From the NCBI GenBank assembly GCA_040403495.1, contig JBBAKM010000025.1, forward strand, positions 1 through 42,270: 42,270 nt of DNA, written 5' to 3'. This stretch comes from JABMMZ01 sp040403495. GTDB lineage: Bacteria > Bacteroidota > Bacteroidia > NS11-12g > UBA955. Made by a program: the position numbers and the translations under genes. Every line of letters begins with the position of its first letter. Position 1 is the first letter of the stretch. The notes under the pieces are model-generated. The model saw nothing but the letters and a program-made list of their open reading frames with translations, did no database searches and was not told where the DNA came from. This document shows, one piece after another, positions 9,349 to 18,033 of the stretch.

Positions 9349-10650
9349 CTAACAAACTTTTATTTTACCCGTTACAGCACTGTTAATCAATGTGGCTTTA
9401 TACTCTTTTAGCTTTTCTATTTCCTTTACTTTTGAAGAAATTGCGTTAGTGATTTTAAGTGAAATATCTTCGATATAGGAAACTATTCTATTTTGTTCAT
9501 CAATTGAGGGTATGGGTAAAAATAAAATAGCAAAATCATTAAATCTAAAATCAGTTGACCTTTCTCTTATTCCCTTTGTTAAAGATTGAATAAATCCTCT
9601 TCGAGCAATTTCACGCATGAAATATGCATAATAGAAACAGTTAGTTGCTTCTTTATTGGAAGGCGTACACACAGAATATACAGGCGTTGACTTACCATCA
9701 GAGTCCGAAACTCCAATTGCCCCAGCAAAAGCATCCATATTGTGAATGACAAAATCACCTTTTCTTATTCCTTGATAACCATGTTCTTTTAATGCATTAG
9801 TAAATCCTTCGGTTTTTCTATTTACTCTTAAAGTTACCTGTCCATCTCGAAAACACGTAACAATCTCATCATCTTTTCGAACGGGTCTTTCTTGTTTAAC
9901 AAATAAATACTTCGCTTTTAAAATTTTCCAACCCTCCGGTATCTCCCCAACCCATTCCACACCGCTATCTTTAAGTTTTACATTGGGGTTTAGCCCACAG
10001 GTAACTGCTTTGTGGATGAGTATCTGTCTGCGTTCTTTAAGCAGTTCTATTTGTTTTTGTTTGATGTCAATGGCTTGGTCTATCAAAGCTGTTTTACGAT
10101 CAAGAAATTCAGCAATGGCGGTTTGTTCGGGGAGAGGTGGAACAGATAAAAGTAGCAACCCAAAATCATTAAATCTGAAATCAGTTGAACGTTCTCTTAT
10201 CCCTTTTGCAAGAGATTCAATGAATCCACTTTTTGCTAAATCCCTTAAAAAATAAGCATAATAATATGGATTTACCTTGTTTGCAATTCTTGGTGTGCAT
10301 GCTGAATAAACTGGAGTTGACTTTCCGTCTGAATCAGAAATACCAATTGCACCAGCAAATGCATCCATGTTGTGAATCACCAAATCACCTTTTCTTATCC
10401 CCTGATATCCATGTTCTTTTAAAGCAATTGTAAATCCTTCGGTTTTTCTATTTGTTCTTAGTGTAACTTCACCATCTCGGAAGCAAGTAATAATTCCATC
10501 TTCCTTCTTAGATGGTCTTTCCTGTTTTATAAATAACCATTTTCCTTTATAAACTTCCCAGTGTTCAGGAATTTCTATTAACCACTGAACTCCCGAATCT
10601 TTGTATGAAGAATACTTCTCTAATGTTAAATTGTCTATCACCTTTCCCAT
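9349..10650 (-). CDS. hsdS: Type I specificity subunit HsdS, first copy, with two near-identical recognition domains
   Basis: Specificity subunit of 433 residues with the usual TRD1 - helices - TRD2 - helix plan. The oddity is that TRD1 (~30-175) and TRD2 (~238-385) are close copies of each other: CFRDG, NRKTEGF, EHGYQGIRKGD, VIHNMDAFAGAIG, GKSTPVYS and KGIRERSTDFRFNDF occur in both halves in the same order without gaps. At DNA level this is a direct repeat with a 630-bp period. In HsdS the two TRDs bind DNA in opposite orientations, so twin TRDs predict an interrupted palindrome. Its ATG overlaps the hsdM stop (TAATG), a sign of coupled translation. Intact. Confidence 0.93.
   Translation of the reverse strand: MGKVIDNLTLEKYSSYKDSGVQWLIEIPEHWEVYKGKWLFIKQERPSKKEDGIITCFRDGEVTLRTNRKTEGFTIALKEHGYQGIRKGDLVIHNMDAFAGAIGISDSDGKSTPVYSACTPRIANKVNPYYYAYFLRDLAKSGFIESLAKGIRERSTDFRFNDFGLLLLSVPPLPEQTAIAEFLDRKTALIDQAIDIKQKQIELLKERRQILIHKAVTCGLNPNVKLKDSGVEWVGEIPEGWKILKAKYLFVKQERPVRKDDEIVTCFRDGQVTLRVNRKTEGFTNALKEHGYQGIRKGDFVIHNMDAFAGAIGVSDSDGKSTPVYSVCTPSNKEATNCFYYAYFMREIARRGFIQSLTKGIRERSTDFRFNDFAILFLPIPSIDEQNRIVSYIEDISLKITNAISSKVKEIEKLKEYKATLINSAVTGKIKVC
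9531..9915. repeat. Internal TRD direct repeat (TRD2 copy) of first hsdS
   Basis: Encodes TRD2 of the first HsdS and aligns to 10161-10545 with a constant 630-bp offset. Landmarks such as CAAAATCATTAAATCT (9531 and 10161) and GGTTTTTCTATTT (9811 and 10441) keep exact register, so no indels separate the copies. Confidence 0.85.
9923..10140. repeat. hsdS conserved-region direct repeat, copy B
   Basis: Partner of the repeat at 8596-8813, in the same orientation, encoding the central helices of the first HsdS. A crossover between copies A and B would remove 1327 bp and fuse the first TRD of the first gene to the second TRD of the second gene. Confidence 0.9.
10161..10545. repeat. Internal TRD direct repeat (TRD1 copy) of first hsdS
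   Basis: Partner of 9531-9915; encodes TRD1 of the same HsdS. The copies differ mainly at synonymous positions, so the duplication is not fresh but the proteins stay alike, which suggests selection to keep both domains. Confidence 0.85.
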
Positions 10651-13016
10651 TAAGCTAGATTTAAAATTTCACGAATTAACCCATCACTCAAGTCTTCCAA
10701 CTTCAAAATATCATTGCTTACTTCTTCAATGGCACGCAATGGTTTATGGCGGTAAAAGTATTTATTAAAACTTATTTCATAACCAATTTTAGTAGCATCG
10801 AGGTTTATCCAGGCTTCGCTTACATGTGGTTTTACTTCACGTAAAAAGTAGCTGTAAATATTTTCTTTGAGTGGCACATTTTCGGTATCACGCAAATCGC
10901 TTTCGGTTTCGTATTCCAGGTATTCACCTTTTTTGTCGGTAGCAAAATAGCCGTAGTCAGCCAGCTCTGTTTCTTTACAATCCAAATGCTGCAGCAATTG
11001 TTCCAATTTATCACCTGTCAATTTAGTTGTACCTTTTATTACTTTTTCGGCAGAGGCATCGTACCAACTCACTGCATTTAAAATGGCATTTTTCTCAGAA
11101 GCAGAAAGCTTTGCCTTTTTTGCTTTTAATACTTCATCCACTTTTTCTTTGAATACATTAAAGTTGTTGTATTCATTTGTACCAATTAAATCTATCAATT
11201 CGGTAGCGGTGTTGAGTAACTCCAATTGTTTTGTCCAAATGGCTTCGCTTACCAAAGTTTTACTTTGTTTGGCATTGAGGTTTAGCTCATTTTTTTCACA
11301 CCATTCAGTAATTTCTTTTTCGTGTTTGGTAATGTCTGTATAAATCTTTTCTCCAAAAGTTTCATAAGCCCAAACCATTGGTTCACGTAAGGTTTTATCG
11401 AATCTTAATTCCGCAATACGCTCCGCGGTAAACTGTGCTTTCAATCGTTTAGGTCTTTCAATGCTTACTTTGTAGTAACCAAAATCGGTATTGTCAAACA
11501 ATTTTGAAGCGATTCCTTGTTCCTCTTTTGTTTCAGGATGAATGACACGCTCAATCGCTTGCATATTTTCATAGACTGACACTATTTCACGGATATGTTC
11601 AGGGGCAAACTCACAGTTTTTGTTTCCTAAGTTCTTACGCAATTTGCGGAACATTAAACCTGCGTCAATCAACTGTACTTTCCCTTTTCGGTTCTTCGCT
11701 TTATTATTGCTCAATATCCAGATATAAGTGGTAATACCCGTGTTGTAGAATAAGTTATTTGGCATTTGAACAATGGCATCCAACCAATCATTTTCAATAA
11801 TGTATCTGCGAATATTGCTTTCGCCACCACCTGCATCGCCAGTAAATAAACTGCTGCCATTGTGCACCGATGCTATTCTTGAGCCTAGAGGGCTTTGAGA
11901 CAATGGTTTCATTTTGTTGACCATCTCCATCAAAAACAACAACTGTCCATCCGATGAACGAGGTGTTGCATCCGCATCTTCTTCAATCCCCCAATAATTT
12001 TTAAGTTTAATCTGAAAACGAGGGTCAATAATTTCTTTGCCATCTTTAATAAACTTTTGCTCGCTTGCCCAAGATTTTCCATAAGGTGGATTGGAAAGCA
12101 TGAAGTCAAAGGTTGTTCCTGCAAACTCATCTGTGCTTAGGGTTGAACCTACACGAATGTTTTCAGGATTGTTGCCTTTAATCATCATATCCGATTTGCA
12201 AATAGCATAAGTTTCATCGTTGATTTCCTTGCCATACAAATACACATCGCCCTTGGCTTTTATTTCGCCTTCTTCATCCTTTACAAAATTTTGCGATTCA
12301 GTTAGCATTCCACCACTACCACAAGCAGGGTCATAAATGGTCATAACAGGAGGTAGCTTATCTTTGATTGGTTCAAAAATTATATGGGTCATCAGGTCAA
12401 TTACCTCACGGGGTGTAAAGTGTTCTCCAGCTTCTTCATTATTGTCTTCGTTAAATTTACGAATCAATTCTTCAAAAACATAGCCCATTCCCAAGTTGGT
12501 CAAAGGTGGCAGTTTTCGTCCGTCTGGGTCATTTTTTTCAAAAGGAGTAAGGTTGATATAAGGCGATGTGAATTTTTCAAGCACATTCAATAAGACATCT
12601 TTCGATGCCATGTGCCTTACTTGACTTTTGAGTTTAAATTTTTCAATAATCTCTTTTACATTTCCGCTAAAACCATTTAAGTAATCTTCAAAGTTTGCTT
12701 GAAGAATTTGTTGGTTATTAGTAGCAGTATCGTGTAAGCGTTGCAAGGTCCATTCACTGGTATTGTAAAATACATAACCACTGGCTTGTCTTAGTCCGTT
12801 TTCGTCCCATTCTGTAAACTTGGCTTCTTCCTTTTGAAAAACTAATTCTTCTAACACGGCTGCTTTAGTTGGTTCAAGCAAAGCATCGAGTCTTCGAAGC
12901 ACCACCATGGGTAAAATTACATCACGGTATTTCCCTCTTACATAGACGTCACGCAAACAATCGTCTGCTATTGACCAAATGAAGGAAATTGATTTATTGT
13001 GTACGGATTGATTCAT
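10650..13016 (-). CDS. hsdM: Type I DNA adenine methyltransferase subunit M (HsdM)
   Basis: N6-adenine methyltransferase that, with HsdS, modifies the host target and forms the core of the restriction complex. The 788 residues correspond to the long HsdM subgroup. Visible: the N-terminal helical HsdM domain (RGKYRDVILPMVVLRRLD, about residues 27-44), the SAM-binding motif DPACGSGG (~229-236), the catalytic NPPY (~308-311, SNPPYGK), and a long C-terminal extension that is helical after ~560. It is the first gene of the leftward operon, starting at the ATG at 13016 in the divergent region shared with the TIGR04255 cassette. Its stop overlaps the first hsdS start. Methylase motifs are complete. 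Confidence 0.96.
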   Translation of the reverse strand: MNQSVHNKSISFIWSIADDCLRDVYVRGKYRDVILPMVVLRRLDALLEPTKAAVLEELVFQKEEAKFTEWDENGLRQASGYVFYNTSEWTLQRLHDTATNNQQILQANFEDYLNGFSGNVKEIIEKFKLKSQVRHMASKDVLLNVLEKFTSPYINLTPFEKNDPDGRKLPPLTNLGMGYVFEELIRKFNEDNNEEAGEHFTPREVIDLMTHIIFEPIKDKLPPVMTIYDPACGSGGMLTESQNFVKDEEGEIKAKGDVYLYGKEINDETYAICKSDMMIKGNNPENIRVGSTLSTDEFAGTTFDFMLSNPPYGKSWASEQKFIKDGKEIIDPRFQIKLKNYWGIEEDADATPRSSDGQLLFLMEMVNKMKPLSQSPLGSRIASVHNGSSLFTGDAGGGESNIRRYIIENDWLDAIVQMPNNLFYNTGITTYIWILSNNKAKNRKGKVQLIDAGLMFRKLRKNLGNKNCEFAPEHIREIVSVYENMQAIERVIHPETKEEQGIASKLFDNTDFGYYKVSIERPKRLKAQFTAERIAELRFDKTLREPMVWAYETFGEKIYTDITKHEKEITEWCEKNELNLNAKQSKTLVSEAIWTKQLELLNTATELIDLIGTNEYNNFNVFKEKVDEVLKAKKAKLSASEKNAILNAVSWYDASAEKVIKGTTKLTGDKLEQLLQHLDCKETELADYGYFATDKKGEYLEYETESDLRDTENVPLKENIYSYFLREVKPHVSEAWINLDATKIGYEISFNKYFYRHKPLRAIEEVSNDILKLEDLSDGLIREILNLA

Positions 13017-13204
13017 ATTAATGTTTTGTTTTCAAAAAGCGAAAATAATGATTTTCTCTTAAATGAGTTGCTTAGAATTAATTGTTTTTTATTGTTGTTT
13101 GTTTGCAATGTGAAAAAAGATACAATATTCCTGAAGTTTAGTCGATTATGGATTTATCTTTAAAATTTTTTTAAGCATAATATAAAATATTTACTTATAA
13201 TTGC

Positions 13205-13963
13205 ATGATCATGAGTAAAATTGTAAATTACAATAACTCTCCTCTAGTAGAAGTAGTAATTGGTATTCAATTAAATGAAAGTAAAATATCAAATGTTTTT
13301 TTATTCGATGTTTTTTATAATCACTTTAAAAAATCTTTCCCAATTATTGAAGAACAACCATATCTTAACTCGATTTTAGAATCAAAAGATGGTGAAGTTC
13401 TTAATGCTAATTTAAATCAATTTTCAACAAGGAAATTTTTTTTAGGACAAGACCAAAATAAATTAATTCAAATTCAAAACAATAGAATATTATTTAACTG
13501 GAGAGCAATAAATACTAATATAGAATATCCAAATTACGATAATGTAATAAGTGACTTTTTGGAAATTTTTAACTTTATTGATTCTAATTTAGATATAAAG
13601 AGTGCCATTAATCAATTTGAATTTACATATGTAGACCACATATCTTTAAACAATTTAAATAAAAATTCACTTAAATTTTCTGATTTAATTAATATTATTA
13701 ATGTTGATAAAGAAATTGGAGCAATTAATGCAAATTTTAATTTTTGGGAAAATGAAATCGGAGGTAATTTAATTGTAAGTATAAAATCAGCAAGAAAAGT
13801 TCCTAATACAGAAAAGATATTTATCCTTGAAACAAGTTGTAGAGGGTTTAAAGAGTTTACTGAAATTAAAATGTGGTATGACAAAGCCCATGAGATTTTA
13901 ATAAATTACTTTGAAACTATCACTACATCTAAAGCAAAAGAATTATGGCAGAAGCAACTGTAA
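13205..13963 (+). CDS. TIGR04255-family protein, first gene of a three-gene cassette
   Basis: 252 residues (250 if the ATG at 13211 is used). The N-terminal SPLVEVVIGIQ matches the PLVEVV-type opening of the sporadically distributed TIGR04255 family, whose function is not established. The rest alternates strands and helices, without catalytic motifs I recognise and without signal peptide or membrane segment, so it is probably cytoplasmic. It is divergent from hsdM and overlaps the next gene by 19 bases, pointing to a co-translated cassette. TATAATTG at 13196-13203 resembles the -7 box and would place the transcript start almost on the second ATG. Its place beside a restriction operon in a mobile island suggests defence or maintenance; that is inference. 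Confidence 0.75.
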   Translation: MIMSKIVNYNNSPLVEVVIGIQLNESKISNVFLFDVFYNHFKKSFPIIEEQPYLNSILESKDGEVLNANLNQFSTRKFFLGQDQNKLIQIQNNRILFNWRAINTNIEYPNYDNVISDFLEIFNFIDSNLDIKSAINQFEFTYVDHISLNNLNKNSLKFSDLINIINVDKEIGAINANFNFWENEIGGNLIVSIKSARKVPNTEKIFILETSCRGFKEFTEIKMWYDKAHEILINYFETITTSKAKELWQKQL

Positions 13964-14469
13964 ACGAAACAACTACAACAATTACATCTATGTATCAAAC
14001 AACAGAAAGGCATGTTGATGCTATGAGGCTGTCTTCATATGATTTTAATACATCTACAACATTTAATACATCTAATAACAAAAAGCAAATAGTTAAACTT
14101 ACTGATTTTGATAATGAGAAAAAGTATTTGGAAATAGAAAAAAAGGTATTTGATATTTATAATTCTAAAAATATTTGGGATGATTGTTCTGTTGAATCAC
14201 CAAATGAAGTCTCTATTAATAACACTCTTGAAATCTTAGCTCAGTTATACGTTTTTAGTTTTTTCAATTTAGTTGTATTGCCTTCAGTCGAGGGAGGTAT
14301 GATGCTTAAAATTAAAAATAAAGATTCTATTATGTATTTTGAATTGTATAATGATGGTGATTTAGGATACATAATTGAAGATTTAAAAGTAAAAAAAATT
14401 GTAAAAAATGAAGATTTAAATTCAGTTGGAGATTCCATCAATGTAATATTAGATTTTTTAAGTTGGTAG
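13945..14469 (+). CDS. Hypothetical protein, partner of the TIGR04255 gene
   Basis: 174 residues, family not recognised. The N-terminal ~50 residues are rich in Thr and Ser and look disordered (runs such as NETTTTITS and FNTSTTFNTSNN). The remainder is a compact acidic alpha/beta domain, with a segment like YFELYNDGDLGYIIEDL near residues 130-145. No signal peptide; a hydrophobic stretch near 90-105 is too short to be a confident membrane segment. It overlaps the preceding gene by 19 bases and is 6 bases from the next, so the three are probably one operon. No function can be given. Confidence 0.7.
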   Translation: MAEATVNETTTTITSMYQTTERHVDAMRLSSYDFNTSTTFNTSNNKKQIVKLTDFDNEKKYLEIEKKVFDIYNSKNIWDDCSVESPNEVSINNTLEILAQLYVFSFFNLVVLPSVEGGMMLKIKNKDSIMYFELYNDGDLGYIIEDLKVKKIVKNEDLNSVGDSINVILDFLSW

Positions 14470-14475
14470 AGTAAA

Positions 14476-15015
14476 ATGAGATTCCCCAAACACTTATATT
14501 CTAATGGAAAAGAAAATTCTCCATTGGACTCAAGTAAAATAAAGTTTTATCAATATTTATATATGAGAGTCCATCATTCTCATTGGGATGATAAAGATGA
14601 ATTCCCAGGACTTAATGTTATTAAAACTGACCAATCTTTAAATTGGGGAGCTTTTTCAATTCCTATCTGGGCAAGATTTGATGATAATAAAAATTATAAA
14701 ATTGATAATGGAGTGATTGGTGTAAAAGTTAAAGCAATAATAAGTAATTATAGAAGTAATCATAATAACACAGATGCTAATTATCCATTAATACTACATA
14801 AACCTCTACAAAATAATTATTCTCATTGTGAATTAAATAATTATTTAAAAGACATAAGCAAGTCTAAGAAAAGAGATTACAGATTTAATATAAAAAACAA
14901 TTGTAAAATATTTTGTAAGCCCAACGAAATAAAAATGAATTCAAATTCAATTAAAGAGCATATAGTCATGTACTTTAATTATTTAGTTTCTATTTTTTGT
15001 TTTTGGATAAAGTAA
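14476..15015 (+). CDS. Hypothetical protein, third gene of the TIGR04255 cassette
   Basis: 179 residues, family not recognised. The N-terminal half is rich in aromatic and charged residues and includes the conserved-looking VHHSHWDDKDEFPGL (about 33-47) and WGAFSIPIWARF. The HHSHWDD cluster could bind metal, but this is a guess. The C-terminal ~70 residues are very Asn/Lys/Ile-rich and end in a hydrophobic run (YFNYLVSIFCFWIK) that could be a membrane tail. The gene follows its neighbour by 6 bases and is convergent with the primase-like gene at 15081. The low-complexity C-terminus may be degenerate. Confidence 0.6.
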   Translation: MRFPKHLYSNGKENSPLDSSKIKFYQYLYMRVHHSHWDDKDEFPGLNVIKTDQSLNWGAFSIPIWARFDDNKNYKIDNGVIGVKVKAIISNYRSNHNNTDANYPLILHKPLQNNYSHCELNNYLKDISKSKKRDYRFNIKNNCKIFCKPNEIKMNSNSIKEHIVMYFNYLVSIFCFWIK

Positions 15016-15080
15016 TTTGTATTCATGCTAATTATTGATAAAAATAGGATATTGAAATGAAATTATCTTGAATATTTATA

Positions 15081-16103
15081 TTAAGCACTTAAATCAATCG
15101 AAATGCCTTGTAAAGTTTTGTTATCTCTAATATAAATGTATTCATAGTTTTCATATTCGATTAAATTGTTGTTATCGTAAATTGCTCGCCCATTTGAATT
15201 GGTCTTTAAGATGTAATCAGCAATATCAAATCCTTCATTCAGGTCATCCAGACAGGCTTTTTCCTCTAATATTGATGAAACTACAATATTTAATCCAAGC
15301 TTTTGTTTTATCTCTTCAGCTTTTTTAGACCAGTTTTTATATTGCTTTAGGTCAGGGTATAATATTATCTTTCTGTTTTTCAAGACATGAAATTGCTCTA
15401 TGTTTAAGCCATTTGCACTTCCACAAGCCAACCATACTTTGTCTGGCATATAGGCATAACAAACCATTGCTGTTTTTTCGCTTTCTACAATGGCAACAGG
15501 CATGTCCAAGTAAAACTTTAGCAGATGTTCGCCAAAGAAACATTGTTTCAAATTAAACTCTTTTATTAGTCCCTTTTCATACAGAATTTTACTAACAGAA
15601 TGGAAGAATTTTATTCTATTAAATCGTTCCTTTTCATAGAGCATGATTTTACCATGTCTGATTTTTTGATTTATATCTATTTGCCAAAATACATTTGCCC
15701 CAATTTTTGTGTTAGAGTTTCCAACTTGATAGATTTTACAAAGAATATTTGCTAACTCCAAACCAAACAATTTGATTAAATGATTAACAAAATTATTATT
15801 CTTATAACTGCAATTTGCAGATTGGTGCAAGTATTTTACATCAATATAACTTACCGGTTTAACTTCTTGAAAGATTGGTTTATAAGTTGTTTTAGTATCA
15901 ATATTAAATTGAGGATTTTTCTCAAAATATTTTTTGGGGGTAAAATGATATCCGCAATTATTAGCACGGTCACAAATGCCGACATCATCATTCAGTTCTT
16001 CATGAGTTTCAATATGAATATACCTTGTAAACTTCCTTTGCTTTAAGCAACTTGGGCATTGGTGTTTTTTCTTATTGGGTCTATTGTCGAGTTTGTAATT
16101 CAT
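15081..16103 (-). CDS. Zinc-ribbon/Toprim primase-like protein of a mobile element (DUF6371-like)
   Basis: 340 residues. A zinc-binding module sits at the N-terminus (C16-P-S-C19 and C44 with C50, the second pair reading CDRANNC), followed by HFTPKKYF, as in primase-like proteins of Bacteroidota mobile elements annotated as DUF6371. Around 199-245 a Toprim-like core is visible: VESEKTA (catalytic Glu), a GSANGL strand-turn and LYPDL with its acidic residue. Such proteins are thought to prime replication of the element. It lies downstream of the VapE-type ATPase, separated by the iteron-like region 16104-16325. The function is inferred from fold and context; the exact family name is from memory. 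Confidence 0.78.
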   Translation of the reverse strand: MNYKLDNRPNKKKHQCPSCLKQRKFTRYIHIETHEELNDDVGICDRANNCGYHFTPKKYFEKNPQFNIDTKTTYKPIFQEVKPVSYIDVKYLHQSANCSYKNNNFVNHLIKLFGLELANILCKIYQVGNSNTKIGANVFWQIDINQKIRHGKIMLYEKERFNRIKFFHSVSKILYEKGLIKEFNLKQCFFGEHLLKFYLDMPVAIVESEKTAMVCYAYMPDKVWLACGSANGLNIEQFHVLKNRKIILYPDLKQYKNWSKKAEEIKQKLGLNIVVSSILEEKACLDDLNEGFDIADYILKTNSNGRAIYDNNNLIEYENYEYIYIRDNKTLQGISIDLSA

Positions 16104-16119
16104 TAAGTTTTAAAATTCT

Positions 16120-16300
16120 TGTTACTTTATTTACTACTTACTACACTTTTTTTACTTACTACATAATTATTATATTTTGCTATAGACTTAGAGTATTGTA
16201 GTAACTAAAGTAAGTAAAGAAAATTTTAGTTACTACAACACAAACTCAGCAATTAAAGGGGTTGAGTAATGTAGTAAGTATGTTTGTAGTAATGTAGTCG
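16120..16300. other. Candidate replication origin: iteron-like TTACTAC/GTAGTAA repeats with inverted repeat
   Basis: In about 170 bp TTACTAC occurs four times on the plus strand (16131, 16138, 16156, 16230) and its complement GTAGTAA three times (16198, 16271, 16286), with further partial copies (ACTTACT, GTAGT at 16294). Two copies flank a perfect 14-bp inverted repeat, TTGTAGTAACTAAA at 16196-16209 and TTTAGTTACTACAA at 16225-16238, with a 15-base spacer. The region is very AT-rich and lies between the primase-like and VapE genes, where element origins are often found. It may also hold the promoter of the primase gene. Confidence 0.6.
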
Positions 16301-16325
16301 TGAATAGTCGTTTTTATATTTTGAA

Positions 16326-17624
16326 TTATTCTGATATTTGATTGATTTCATAATACCAATATCCATAAACAGGGTTTTTAAGATGTGAAACACGTTCAGA
16401 AGATTTCATAAAGCCTAATTTTACTAAAGCTTGACCAAATTTTTTCTCACTTCTGAAATTGTAATTGCCTTTTTCATTAACAATTCTCCTTAATTCGCTT
16501 GATTGGGCGAATTTGGGCAATCCTCCTAGTTCTAAATTCTCAACATCCTTTTTAGCTGGTGTAAAATACTTTTGAATTGTTTCAACTTCTTCGTTTGCTA
16601 TCATAAACAATTCATTTCTAATATCATTTTCCTTTAACTCTTCTTTTGATAGTTCAAATTGAAACCCATTTTTAAATTCATGGTATGCTTGAGCCCAGAT
16701 TTGGTTTATATTAATTTCAGAATACTTAAAGTCAATACTAAAAATTCTGAAGCAAACCCATCTTACATTCCCTGTAAGGTCTGTAAGGAACTGTAAATCA
16801 TTTGTGCTGCCAAAAAAATTTGCTAATCGGGGTATTTCACTTTCGTTTTTATCATACGGTCTTCTTACTTTTATACTGTTCCTACTCAATGTCGCTTTTA
16901 AACTATTGGTTTCATTTTTATCCAAATTTGCCAATTCATCTAAATTGATAATAAAGTTTGACCCAAGTGCTATGTTTGCATCTTTGTCTTTCCAGTCTCC
17001 AACCGCATCTGTAATATATCTATCCAACTCTGTTGGCATTAAATATCTAATAAATGAGGTTTTACCCATACTTTGGTTTATTCCAATTAAAACAAAACAA
17101 TGTTTATTGAAGTACTTAGGTACAAATACTGAAGCTACACATCTTATTAAATGCTTTTTTAAATTGATATTTAACCCATGTCTTTCTTTTGGGTCGCACT
17201 TTAAACAATTACATAAATCAGTAATTCTATCAATTCCATCCCAATTATCTAGATTTTTAAAATACTCCTTTATTGGATGGTATTTACGAACAAAACTTGA
17301 TGCTAACAATGTCCTTACGATTTGGTTAACTCCTTTAAATCCAGCTCTCAATAAATCAACAATTAAATTACTTTCAAATTGTTCATCTTTTTCAAAGCTA
17401 TCATCAGATCCTTTTTTCTTTGATTCTAACACATTTAAGACAGTATCAATTCTAATTTCGTAATTTTTATTAATGTATTTTTCGATTTTTCTAATCAGAG
17501 GAGTATTTTCAGTGTTACTGACATTTATTTGTTTTTCATCTGCGTTGTTAACCTCTGGAAGTATTTTTTCGTTTTTAATATCTTCTAACGGGATATTAGT
17601 TTTTGGCGTTTTTTTAATGCTCAT
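16326..17624 (-). CDS. VapE/virulence-associated E-type ATPase (replication helicase-like)
   Basis: 432 residues. After a variable N-terminus (1-120), the VapE core begins with YFKNLDNWDG (121-130). Walker A is G181-INQSMGKTS (181-190), Walker B is FIINLDE (224-230), sensor 1 is STN (273-275) and the likely arginine finger is R288 in TGNVRW. This superfamily 3-like ATPase is common in phage satellites and integrative elements, where it works with a primase to replicate the element. A C-terminal winged-helix-like stretch follows (~375-432). It sits between the HTH gene (25 bases upstream) and the iteron-like region. All nucleotide-binding residues are present. Confidence 0.88.
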   Translation of the reverse strand: MSIKKTPKTNIPLEDIKNEKILPEVNNADEKQINVSNTENTPLIRKIEKYINKNYEIRIDTVLNVLESKKKGSDDSFEKDEQFESNLIVDLLRAGFKGVNQIVRTLLASSFVRKYHPIKEYFKNLDNWDGIDRITDLCNCLKCDPKERHGLNINLKKHLIRCVASVFVPKYFNKHCFVLIGINQSMGKTSFIRYLMPTELDRYITDAVGDWKDKDANIALGSNFIINLDELANLDKNETNSLKATLSRNSIKVRRPYDKNESEIPRLANFFGSTNDLQFLTDLTGNVRWVCFRIFSIDFKYSEININQIWAQAYHEFKNGFQFELSKEELKENDIRNELFMIANEEVETIQKYFTPAKKDVENLELGGLPKFAQSSELRRIVNEKGNYNFRSEKKFGQALVKLGFMKSSERVSHLKNPVYGYWYYEINQISE

Positions 17625-17649
17625 GTTTTTAATAATTATGAAATAAAGA

Positions 17650-17940
17650 TTACAATACCGGTTTTATAGAAGCCAATACTTCTGATTTTTTGTAATACAC
17701 TCTTGAAGTACTTGGTAAAGAGTAAGCTTTCAATACTCCTGTTTTAGTAAATTTCCATAAGGTGCTAAGGTTAATAGATAAGAGTTCAGCGGTTTCTTCT
17801 CTAGTTAAGAGAATATCACCATCATTCTCAACTGGCTTTTTATTTAAAATGTCATTTAAATAAGGTTTTAATGCTTCAAATAGCATTGTTTTAAGTTCTT
17901 CTGGCGAAGTCGCTAGAAATTGGATTTGCTTTTTTTCCAT
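17650..17940 (-). CDS. Excisionase-like helix-turn-helix DNA-binding protein
   Basis: 96 residues. The C-terminal half is a MerR/AlpA-type winged HTH: LLTREETAELL, a turn, STLWKFTKTG, then the wing VYYKKSEVLA. This is the layout of the excisionase/HTH_17 family that bends DNA during excision or controls element genes. The N-terminal ~35 residues form a helix. Two palindromic sites lie just upstream (17996-18011 and 18017-18032), and one recurs upstream of the integrase, so this protein is a good candidate to bind them. The gene is 25 bases upstream of the VapE gene. Confidence 0.85.
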   Translation of the reverse strand: MEKKQIQFLATSPEELKTMLFEALKPYLNDILNKKPVENDGDILLTREETAELLSINLSTLWKFTKTGVLKAYSLPSTSRVYYKKSEVLASIKPVL

Positions 17941-17995
17941 TGTATTTGTTCGATTTTTACGTTTTCAAAACAAATACTTGAATTGTATTTTAGCC

Positions 17996-18032
17996 AATAC
18001 GGTATCGTATTATTTTAAATACGATTGTATTT
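17996..18032. promoter_or_regulatory. Two palindromic operator-like sites upstream of the HTH gene
   Basis: AATACG-GTAT-CGTATT (17996-18011) and AAATAC-GATT-GTATTT (18017-18032) are perfect inverted repeats with 4-base centres, 21 bp apart (two helical turns). Both share the ATACG core. The second contains ATACGATTGTAT, which recurs at 20790-20801. Confidence 0.6.
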
Positions 18033-18033
18033 T

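Noticed and set aside
13017..13204. TATTTTCG as the hsdM promoter
   Set aside because: One mismatch to the -7 consensus and no -33 element at the right spacing; too weak to list.
16804..17463. 219-codon plus-strand frame opposite the VapE gene
   Set aside because: The minus strand carries clear Walker and sensor motifs; the plus frame is a hydrophobic shadow of it.
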